5,778 bases of DNA from STD2-102 sp964414205 (GTDB lineage Bacteria > Bacillota > Clostridia > Christensenellales > CAG-917): contig CAYPVP010000074.1 in assembly GCA_964414205.1 (NCBI GenBank), positions 1 to 5,778 on the forward strand. The letters run 5' to 3'. Positions 1-5,551 of the stretch are shown piece after piece. Numbering within the stretch: position 1 is the first letter of the stretch; every line of letters starts with the position of its first letter. Below the pieces are notes generated by a model, which was given only the letters and a program-made list of their open reading frames with translations, made no database searches and was not told the DNA's origin. The position numbers and the translations under genes were made by a program.

Positions 1-33
1 AAAAAGAAGTTTAGGTTTTCTAAACTTCTTTTT
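1..33 (-). terminator. Rho-independent terminator of tRNA-Arg
   Basis: A perfect 14-bp inverted repeat (1-14 pairs with 20-33) closes a 5-nt loop. Read on the minus strand it starts two bases after the tRNA CCA end and finishes in five T residues, as expected for an intrinsic terminator of the tRNA transcript. The A and T tracts belong to the stem, so it could also stop a plus-strand transcript arriving from left of the window. Confidence 0.88.
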
Positions 34-35
34 GG

Positions 36-112
36 TGGCGAACGATAAGGGATTCGAACCCCTGACCTTTGCGTCCGTAGCGCAACGCTCTATCCAGCTG
101 AGCTAATCGTCC
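36..112 (-). tRNA. trnR: tRNA-Arg (anticodon ACG)
   Basis: The minus strand folds into a complete cloverleaf. The acceptor stem GGACGAT pairs with ATCGTTC (one G-T pair), followed by discriminator G and an encoded CCA. The D-arm is AGCTC...GAGC. The anticodon stem TTGCG/CGCAA encloses loop CTACGGA, and the T-arm is AGGGG-TTCGAAT-CCCTT. The anticodon ACG lies at 76-78 (minus strand) and reads CGN arginine codons. In bacteria A34 of this tRNA is normally edited to inosine by TadA, so it decodes CGU, CGC and CGA. It has its own promoter and terminator and appears to be a single-gene unit, divergent from the rubredoxin operon. Confidence 0.97.
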
Positions 113-186
113 ATTTCGCTTTTTCAAGCGTTATTTAGGTTGAGATGCTTAGGAAACTGACTTTCATCACTTTCAAAAGCATTGTT

Positions 187-215
187 ATTATAGTTCAGGT
201 ACATTTTTTTGTCAA
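187..215 (-). promoter_or_regulatory. Consensus sigma70/sigmaA promoter for tRNA-Arg
   Basis: On the minus strand a perfect -35 TTGACA (210-215) and a perfect -10 TATAAT (187-192) are separated by exactly 17 bp. Transcription would begin near 180, giving a 5' leader of roughly 68 nt before the tRNA at 112. A small hairpin (117-130, CGCTT/AAGCG) lies just upstream of the mature 5' end. An unusually perfect promoter fits a stable-RNA gene. Confidence 0.9.
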
Positions 216-297
216 CTGATAGCAAAATAAATATTTAAAAATATAATATATTTTAATTTCTAAACTTTTTTTCTAATGGTTGAAAAATAAATTGATA

Positions 298-326
298 TTT
301 ACAAATGCTATTCTAAGAATTATACT
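298..326 (+). promoter_or_regulatory. Probable promoter of the rubredoxin-SOR-Hrb operon
   Basis: A -35-like TTTACA (298-303) and a -10-like TATACT (321-326) stand 17 bp apart. The predicted start near 333 gives a leader of about 32 nt that contains a 15-bp palindrome and then the ribosome binding site. The promoter is divergent from the tRNA promoter, about 80 bp away. Both hexamers differ from consensus by one base. Confidence 0.7.
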
Positions 327-333
327 AGGCTTA

Positions 334-348
334 ATAGGAAATTCCTAT
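334..348. promoter_or_regulatory. Perfect 7-1-7 palindrome, candidate operator
   Basis: ATAGGAA-A-TTCCTAT is a perfect inverted repeat of two 7-nt arms around one central base. It sits immediately downstream of the -10 box, at the predicted transcription start, and ends 5 nt before the Shine-Dalgarno AGGAGGT. A repressor bound here would block initiation. The 7-1-7 geometry resembles Fur/PerR-family boxes, and PerR controls such oxygen-defence genes in several clostridia. The bases do not match the published PerR consensus, so the regulator is unassigned. Confidence 0.4.
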
Positions 349-364
349 CGAGAAGGAGGTAAAG

Positions 365-526
365 ATGAAATATCAATGCACTGTTTGCGGATTCATTTTT
401 GATGAATCAGAAGGTTTGGAAGATGAAAACATTTCAGCAGGAACAAAATGGGAAGACGTTTCAGAAGATTTCATATGCCCACTTTGTGGAGTTGGAAAAG
501 AAGAATTTGAGAAAATCGAAGACTAA
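365..526 (+). CDS. rub: Rubredoxin (53 aa)
   Basis: This is a small one-iron electron carrier of the cytoplasm. Four cysteines bind a single Fe: C5 and C8 in the first knuckle (CTVC) and C38 and C41 in the second (CPLC). The 29-residue spacing between knuckles and the 53-aa length match classical clostridial-type rubredoxins, as does the GTKWED stretch before the second knuckle. The usual Trp just before the second knuckle is Phe-Ile here. The ATG follows an excellent AGGAGGT (354-360). It is the first gene of the operon, 36 nt ahead of the superoxide reductase, whose known electron donor is rubredoxin. That makes electron delivery to the reductase its most likely job. It is short, and longer reading frames in other phases overlap it, but the cysteine pattern is decisive. 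Confidence 0.96.
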   Translation: MKYQCTVCGFIFDESEGLEDENISAGTKWEDVSEDFICPLCGVGKEEFEKIED

Positions 527-562
527 CATTATCTTTTTAAAAAAAGAAAAGGAAACAAAACC

Positions 563-931
563 ATGGAATTTTATCGCTGTGAACACTGTGGCAACATCAT
601 TGCATTTGTAAAAAACAAAGGCGTTCCAGTCATGTGTTGTGGACAAAAAATGACAAAAATTGAACCTCAATCAATCGAAGCATCTTTTGAAAAGCACATT
701 CCTGTTTTTCAACAAAATGGAAACATCGTGTCTGTCAACATAGGACAAGTTGACCACCCAATGGTGCAAGAACATTTTATAGAATGGATTGCAATTGAAA
801 CAAAAACTGGCAACCAACGAAAGACTTTGCTTCCAAATGAAAAACCAAAAATGGATTTTGCATTGGTTGAAGGTGACAAACTTGTGTCAGTCTATGCCTA
901 TTGCAATTTGCATGGACTCTGGAAAGCGTAG
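563..931 (+). CDS. dfx: Desulfoferrodoxin, class I (2Fe) superoxide reductase
   Basis: It reduces superoxide to hydrogen peroxide in the cytoplasm without producing oxygen, the typical anaerobe alternative to superoxide dismutase. The N-terminal desulforedoxin-like domain (about residues 1-35) has the Fe(Cys)4 ligands C6, C9, C25 and C26 (CEHC...CCGQKM). The catalytic neelaredoxin-like domain (about 38-122) carries the EKH motif (E43, K44, H45), then H65, H71, C114 and H117, which fit the square-pyramidal Fe(His)4Cys centre. E43/K44 correspond to the family's conserved Glu and Lys at the active site. The 122-aa length is normal for the family. The start has a modest AAAAGGA site at 547-553. 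A weak AT-only hairpin lies in the 36-nt gap after rubredoxin but does not look like a terminator. The stop codon overlaps the ribosome binding site of the next gene. Confidence 0.96.
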   Translation: MEFYRCEHCGNIIAFVKNKGVPVMCCGQKMTKIEPQSIEASFEKHIPVFQQNGNIVSVNIGQVDHPMVQEHFIEWIAIETKTGNQRKTLLPNEKPKMDFALVEGDKLVSVYAYCNLHGLWKA

Positions 932-940
932 GAGGAAAAC

Positions 941-1549
941 ATGAGCATACTGTTCAAATTGTCATACGGATTATATTTGCTGTCGGCAAAAGATGGCGAA
1001 AAAAACAATGCTTGCATTGTCAACACTGCAATGCAACAAACAGCCACTCCTGAAACAGTCAGCGTCACTGTAAACAAACAAAACTTGACACATGACATGA
1101 TTTTTCAAACCCAAAAGTGTGTTGTCAACATTCTGAATGAATCGACTCCATTTGATTTTTTCAAAAATTTTGGAATGGAATCTGGAAAAGATATTGACAA
1201 ATTTGCAAGTATAGAAACCATTTCAACAAAAAATGGCATTGTCACAAACGCAAACTATTCTGCTGGTTGGTTGGAACTTGACATTTTTGACCAAATCGAC
1301 CTTGGCACTCACACAATGTTCATTGGCAAAATTTCTGAAAGCAGTGTCAGTGCTGACAACACACCACCAATAACCTATGCGTATTATCACAAAAACACCA
1401 AACCAAAACCTGTCGCAACACCTGCAAAAGACAATGAAGAAGTTTGGGTTTGCAAAATTTGCAACTATGTTCACAAAGGCCCACTGTCTGATGATTTCAT
1501 TTGCCCAATTTGCAAGCACGGAAAAGCAGATTTTGAAAGAAAATCTTGA
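941..1549 (+). CDS. hrb: Flavin reductase-rubredoxin fusion (high molecular weight rubredoxin, Hrb-like)
   Basis: This is a two-domain redox protein. Residues 1 to about 150 form a flavin-reductase-like FMN-binding split barrel; the stretch NACIVNTAMQQTATPETVSVTVNK (about 23-46) is the typical flavin-binding region. A Pro/Lys-rich linker (about 151-166) leads to a C-terminal rubredoxin domain with iron ligands C171, C174, C188 and C191. This domain has only 13 residues between the CxxC pairs, against 29 in the free rubredoxin of the same operon, so it is the short, rubrerythrin-like type. In Moorella thermoacetica a protein of this architecture (Hrb) takes electrons from NADH and passes them to the flavodiiron protein FprA. 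No FprA is visible here; the neighbour is superoxide reductase, so electron supply to that enzyme is inferred. The ATG at 941 is 5 nt past AGGAGG (930-935), which overlaps the preceding stop. Confidence 0.9.
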   Translation: MSILFKLSYGLYLLSAKDGEKNNACIVNTAMQQTATPETVSVTVNKQNLTHDMIFQTQKCVVNILNESTPFDFFKNFGMESGKDIDKFASIETISTKNGIVTNANYSAGWLELDIFDQIDLGTHTMFIGKISESSVSADNTPPITYAYYHKNTKPKPVATPAKDNEEVWVCKICNYVHKGPLSDDFICPICKHGKADFERKS

Positions 1550-1591
1550 CAACAAAAAGCATTTTACGAATTGAAACAATTGTTTAAGGAT

Positions 1592-1629
1592 AAAAACTAG
1601 TTTAGAAAATCATTTCTAAACTAGTTTTT
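1592..1629. terminator. Bidirectional intrinsic terminator between convergent operons
   Basis: A perfect 17-bp stem (1592-1608 with 1613-1629) encloses a 4-nt ATCA loop. In the plus direction it ends in a run of six T; in the minus direction the mirrored A tract gives five U. It lies 42 nt after the hrb stop and 34 nt after the stop of the convergent lipoprotein gene, so it probably ends both operons. Confidence 0.93.
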
Positions 1630-1663
1630 TATACTGCGTTGATTATAAATCATTTTTTCTTCA

Positions 1664-3070
1664 TTATCTAAACTTTGCAACCAAGTCTACAACACCATTT
1701 TCAAACTTATCTTTTTGATTTTCAATGATGCAACCAAATTCATTGGTGACTTGAACATCATTCAAAAAATAGCCAACAAAAGTTTTGCCCTGCAAAGTCG
1801 GAATGAATAAACATTGTGTTCCCTTGTAAAACGAGCCAATCACAACCTTTTTAGCAGATGTTTCACCTGCGACAAGTCCACCTCCAAAATCTAAATTCAC
1901 TGATTTTGCAAAAAAGGTTGTTTCAAAAAATCCACTTGACATGTCCGAATTTTTTCTGTTCCATGTTGTTGAAAAACTTTCCAAAACATTTGATGTTGAA
2001 TAGTGTTCAACAAAAATTTTCAAATTGTCGTCCACATTTAATCTTGCAAAAACATAATTTCCAATTTCGACAACTGATTTTGGAATGAAAACTTTTTTCA
2101 AAAGAGAAGGTTGAGCATCAGTGACTTGAAATGCTTGTGAGCCAATTTTTTCTAAGCCACAAGGCAAAACAATTTCTTCCAGTTGGTGACAATTTGCAAA
2201 TGCAAGTTTTCCAATGGTTTTCAAACTTGACTGAGATGAAAATTGAATTTTCTGAATTGTGGAATTCATAAAAGCCATAGCGCCAATTTCATCAATTTTG
2301 CTGTTCATTTGAACAACAGCGATTGACTTTCCATCAAAAGTTCCAATTCCATCAAGTTCAGAAACACCATTTTCAGTTTTGAAAATTCCAATTTTTTTGA
2401 CTGGAAGCCCCTTTGCAAATTCAGGAATAATCACCAAATTTGTTCCTTGTGAAAATGATTCGACTGTTGCGTAGGTTGCATTGTCAGATGATACCAATTC
2501 ATTGCTGGCATTGTAAAACGCAAAAGTCATGCTTTCACTGCACCAATCAGCAAAAATCTTTTCATCATGCACAATTTGAGAATTCAAATCAAAGCAAGTT
2601 GTAGTTTCATCCACATTCTTTTTGTAAAATCCACTCAAACTGTAATTCAATTTTTCAAAAGTTAGTTTTTGTATGTCAATTTTTGCATTGTCATCAACTT
2701 CAATGGTTTGATTGCGAAAAGCATCAATCACAATTTCGACATTCCACACTTTTTGCCATTTTGCAACAAGGGTGATGTCACTTGAAACAGTGGCATTTTC
2801 GTCAAATTTTTTACCATTCAAAAACCAACCATCAAAACGATAGCCTTTGTTGATGCCAGACACAGGAATATACAAATTAAGTTTTGAAGCATCTTCATAG
2901 TTTTGAACATCAACTTTACCATCAAAATTCAAATCATAAATGACTTTGAAAGGTGTTTTTGGTTTGCAACCACCAAGTGTGGCAACCAACAAAACCAAAA
3001 CAAAAGCAACAAGAAAAAAGCATATCGCATTTTTTCTTTTCAAAGTTTCAATCTTTATTTTTTCTTTCAT
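1664..3070 (-). CDS. Lipoprotein with Listeria-Bacteroides (InlB B-type) and BspA-like leucine-rich repeats
   Basis: This is a predicted surface lipoprotein of 468 aa. Lysine-rich residues 1-13 precede a hydrophobic segment (about 15-31) and the lipobox LGGC, with lipidated C35. Residues about 42-106 match a Listeria-Bacteroides repeat (GYRFDGWFLNGKKFD...ITLVAKW). About 111-176 look like a second, degenerate copy ending in FADW. About 210-350 contain BspA-type LRR units (IDEIGAMAFMNST, LKTIGKLAFANC, LEKIGSQAF, VVEIGNYVF). The C-terminal 391-468 again resembles a B-type repeat (GKTFVGYFLN...VDLVAKF). Such repeats serve binding or adhesion on the cell surface; no ligand can be named. The chosen ATG overlaps the upstream TGA as ATGA, the usual mark of coupled translation; an in-frame GTG at 3079 is possible but less likely. 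It is the last gene of the operon. Confidence 0.87.
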   Translation of the reverse strand: MKEKIKIETLKRKNAICFFLVAFVLVLLVATLGGCKPKTPFKVIYDLNFDGKVDVQNYEDASKLNLYIPVSGINKGYRFDGWFLNGKKFDENATVSSDITLVAKWQKVWNVEIVIDAFRNQTIEVDDNAKIDIQKLTFEKLNYSLSGFYKKNVDETTTCFDLNSQIVHDEKIFADWCSESMTFAFYNASNELVSSDNATYATVESFSQGTNLVIIPEFAKGLPVKKIGIFKTENGVSELDGIGTFDGKSIAVVQMNSKIDEIGAMAFMNSTIQKIQFSSQSSLKTIGKLAFANCHQLEEIVLPCGLEKIGSQAFQVTDAQPSLLKKVFIPKSVVEIGNYVFARLNVDDNLKIFVEHYSTSNVLESFSTTWNRKNSDMSSGFFETTFFAKSVNLDFGGGLVAGETSAKKVVIGSFYKGTQCLFIPTLQGKTFVGYFLNDVQVTNEFGCIIENQKDKFENGVVDLVAKFR

Positions 3071-3930
3071 TCCAAGCACCCCAACACTACATTTTTGACA
3101 AGCAACACGGCTTCTTCATTTGGCAAACATTCAAGTTCATAGACTGGAACTGTTTGCAAAATTTTGTTTGCAAACAGCGCATTTTTTTCGTTTACAATTT
3201 TTGACAAAACCGAACGAGTCATTTCTTCAAACAAAACAGCAACGGCTTCCATTCCAAAAAGTTTGCGCATTTTGTTTTTTGTTGCTCGTTTCACATTTAC
3301 AATGGCTTTCACTTCGGCTTTTGCATTTTCGTTCAAATTGTCTTTTCCACAAATCGGCATTCCATAGGCATACAATTTGTCATCAAAAAATCTCATTGCA
3401 GGCTTGTCATCATTGATTATTGAAGCATCATCACCAAAAAGTTTTTTCCACATTTTGGTTTGTGTTGACTTTCCAGTTCCTGACGGAGCAGTGTAAATGA
3501 TTGCTTTGCCACGATATGAAACAACTGAACCGTGCATTGTTGCAGCATCAAGCACAAGCAATCGATAGCCAATCATCAACCCCAAATAAAGCATTCCATA
3601 GTTTTTTGCAAAATCATCATTGAAAGAGGAATCTATGCCAATTTTGACAAATTTGTAATCTTTTGAAAATTCAACAACCATAACAATTTTTTCATCATGA
3701 TTTTCAAAACAAAGTGCAGTGCCAAATTGTGTTTCAAAAACATTCATATTTTTGTCTTTCTTCACAAATTTGCCACTGACGTCAAACAAATTTTGTGAAA
3801 TTTCAAAATGGAAATCAAAGTTATGATTTCCGTCATCAATTTTGTAGGGCGAAAAAATTTCTTCAAAAAACTTTATTCCAATTTTTCCAACAAAAATGAA
3901 GTCCGCAATTTTATATCTGTTTTCTTTCAA
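3067..3930 (-). CDS. HPr kinase-like P-loop protein
   Basis: A 287-aa protein of the HPr(Ser) kinase/PEP carboxykinase fold family. It has HG (H133-G134) followed by the Walker A loop APSGTGKST (148-156), an acidic INDDKP segment (172-177) where HPr kinases carry their second acidic motif, and YGMPICGK (189-196), common in the HPrK-like proteins found beside peptide-modification genes. It lacks the N-terminal half of true HprK and is not next to PTS genes, so it is unlikely to phosphorylate HPr. Related proteins in lasso-peptide clusters (for example PadeK of the paeninodin cluster) phosphorylate the precursor peptide; a similar job here is inference. The start chosen is TTG, 7 nt after GGAGGG, which gives the typical opening KENRYKIADFIF. 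It overlaps the exporter gene by 20 nt and the lipoprotein gene by 4 nt. Confidence 0.82.
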   Translation of the reverse strand: MKENRYKIADFIFVGKIGIKFFEEIFSPYKIDDGNHNFDFHFEISQNLFDVSGKFVKKDKNMNVFETQFGTALCFENHDEKIVMVVEFSKDYKFVKIGIDSSFNDDFAKNYGMLYLGLMIGYRLLVLDAATMHGSVVSYRGKAIIYTAPSGTGKSTQTKMWKKLFGDDASIINDDKPAMRFFDDKLYAYGMPICGKDNLNENAKAEVKAIVNVKRATKNKMRKLFGMEAVAVLFEEMTRSVLSKIVNEKNALFANKILQTVPVYELECLPNEEAVLLVKNVVLGCLE

Positions 3931-5551
3931 AAATTTTCCCTCCGTCAATTTCAAAAACTTTGTCGCAATTTGTTTGAACCATAGCGCTGTGTCCAACAAA
4001 AATCATTGTTTTGTTGACGCTTTTCAAATTTTGCAGAATTTCTTTTTCTTTTTCAGCGTCAAGTGCCGAAGTTGCTTCATCAAAAATTATGATGTTTGAA
4101 AAGTTCAACAACGCTCGTGCAATGGCAATTCTTTGAATTTGTCCACCAGACAAGCCAGTTCCCGATTCTTTCAAAACATAATCTAAACCATCAGGTTTTT
4201 CTTGAATTTCCTGCCATATGCATGCAATTTCACATGCTTTTTGAATTTCACTGTCTTCAAATTGCTTTTCCAAACAAAGATTACTTTTGATTGTTCCACT
4301 CATAAGCATGTTTGTTTGTGGCACATAGCCTGCATTTTGCATGACTCCATTCAAAGCAATCATTGACAAATTGTTTTTCAACCAAATTGTTCCTTGTGAG
4401 GGTTTCAAAAGTCCAAGCATAAGTCTTACAAAAGTTGTTTTGCCTGAACCAGTTGCTCCAACAATGGCAATTTTTTCTCCTTTTTCAATTTGGAGATTGA
4501 CATTTTCAAGCACAACTTTTTTGTCATATTCAAATTCAACATTTTCAAATTCAATAAAATCAAATTGGAAGTTTTGGCATTTGCTTGACTTTGGAAACGA
4601 CAAAATCAGTGCAATTCTTTCAGCCGATGCTTGCATTGAAAAGTAGTTGGTTGGCAAATTTGTCAACGAACGAAACGGTGCTTTCAACATGGAAAGAAAA
4701 GCAATCAAAGCAACAAAATCAGCGACCGAAAAATTTCCTTTGGCAATTTCAATTCCACCAAATGCAAGTGCAACCAAAAATGCCAGTTCATAGGCAAGAT
4801 AGACAAGAGTGTTGATTGCCGAAACAAACATTGCTCTTTTTTCCAGTTGCGAAACTGCCATATCAAGTCGCAATCTAGTTTCTTCTGCAATTTGATTTTC
4901 AATTCCCAAAGCCTGAATAACTTCCAAATTTTTGGTGGTTTCTTGAACATATGAAAAAGACTTTGCAACAAGTTTTTGACTTTCAAAATGCAATTTGCGA
5001 ATAGGTTTTTTTGAAAGCAAAACAATCAAAGCAATCAACATTCCCGAAGCCAAACAAATCAGCGTGATTTTATAGTTTATTACAAACAAAAATGTCAAGC
5101 CACCAACAAGTTTGACAATTGCCGAAGCAAAAGTCGGAAAAATTGAAATGTAGTTTCCAAGAGCAATTTGCGAATCACTTGTCACGATGCTCAAAAGTTC
5201 AATAGAATGTTGATTTGAAACAGTTTGAAAATCTGAATTTACAATTTTTTGTTGCAACGACTCAATCATTCTGTTTTTTGCTTTCAAATGAAATTTTGCA
5301 CCCAAATATGTTTCAAAAAAAGATGAAATTGAAAACAAAAGAATGCTTACAACCAACAATGACATCATCAAAACAAAATTCGAATCAAATTGGTTTGACA
5401 CAGATTCAATGACAAACTTTGTCAAATATGATGCGAGCAAAACCAAAATAGATGAAAATACACTTGCAAAAATCAAGCACGACAATTCACCTTTTTTCAC
5501 AAAAGATTTTACATAGTTCAAATTGAGATTTATCTTGTTTTTTTTGTCCAT
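3911..5551 (-). CDS. ABC transporter half-molecule, MsbA/exporter type (fused membrane and ATPase domains)
   Basis: A 546-aa exporter half-transporter expected to work as a homodimer in the cytoplasmic membrane. The membrane domain (about 20-315) shows hydrophobic helices near 22-48, 58-80, 137-158, 160-180, 240-265 and 275-290. The ATPase domain (about 331-546) is complete: A-loop Y342, Walker A GATGSGKTT (365-373), Q-loop Q412 in VPQ, signature LSGGQ (467-471), Walker B IIIFDE (487-492), D-loop SALD and switch H521 (GHS). No N-terminal C39 peptidase domain is present, so it would not cleave leader peptides. The export-type fold excludes ordinary solute import; substrate could be peptide, lipid or drug. 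It leads a tightly overlapping operon with an HPr-kinase-like gene, which hints at a peptide substrate. The ATG has only a weak AAAAGTGAAA upstream. Confidence 0.94.
   Translation of the reverse strand: MDKKNKINLNLNYVKSFVKKGELSCLIFASVFSSILVLLASYLTKFVIESVSNQFDSNFVLMMSLLVVSILLFSISSFFETYLGAKFHLKAKNRMIESLQQKIVNSDFQTVSNQHSIELLSIVTSDSQIALGNYISIFPTFASAIVKLVGGLTFLFVINYKITLICLASGMLIALIVLLSKKPIRKLHFESQKLVAKSFSYVQETTKNLEVIQALGIENQIAEETRLRLDMAVSQLEKRAMFVSAINTLVYLAYELAFLVALAFGGIEIAKGNFSVADFVALIAFLSMLKAPFRSLTNLPTNYFSMQASAERIALILSFPKSSKCQNFQFDFIEFENVEFEYDKKVVLENVNLQIEKGEKIAIVGATGSGKTTFVRLMLGLLKPSQGTIWLKNNLSMIALNGVMQNAGYVPQTNMLMSGTIKSNLCLEKQFEDSEIQKACEIACIWQEIQEKPDGLDYVLKESGTGLSGGQIQRIAIARALLNFSNIIIFDEATSALDAEKEKEILQNLKSVNKTMIFVGHSAMVQTNCDKVFEIDGGKIFERKQI
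3938..3943 (-). promoter_or_regulatory. Ribosome binding site deciding a TTG start
   Basis: On the minus strand GGAGGG stands 7 nt before TTG (3928-3930). No such site is evident before the upstream in-frame ATG at 3997-3999, which would force an 89-nt overlap with the exporter gene. The Shine-Dalgarno sequence itself encodes part of the exporter's C-terminal DGGK. Confidence 0.75.

Noticed and set aside
532..547. Possible hairpin between rubredoxin and dfx
   Set aside because: The stem is only A-T pairs with a tiny loop and no proper T run after it; it is unlikely to terminate and the genes look co-transcribed.
399..611. Plus-strand 70-codon frame starting MMNQKVWKMK
   Set aside because: It overlaps rubredoxin and the start of the superoxide reductase in another phase; both of those have decisive metal-binding motifs, and this frame resembles no family.
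898..1098. Minus-strand 66-codon frame opposite the start of hrb
   Set aside because: It lies antisense to a clear flavin reductase, with no ribosome binding site or recognisable domain; the Phe/Cys-rich translation is typical of an antisense shadow.
1223..1579. Minus-strand 118-codon frame opposite the hrb 3' half
   Set aside because: It is antisense to the rubredoxin domain of hrb, has no family resemblance, and its length follows from low stop-codon density opposite this composition.
3068..3079. GTG at 3077-3079 as start of the lipoprotein
   Set aside because: The ATG three codons later overlaps the upstream stop as ATGA, a standard coupled start, and already gives a complete lipoprotein signal.
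3120..3416. Plus-strand frames opposite the HPr-kinase-like gene
   Set aside because: They are antisense to a gene with a clear Walker A loop, and lack ribosome binding sites and recognisable motifs.
4341..5025. Frames of 76-106 codons within the exporter gene on both strands
   Set aside because: They fall inside the ATPase and membrane domains of an intact ABC exporter and show no independent coding signals.
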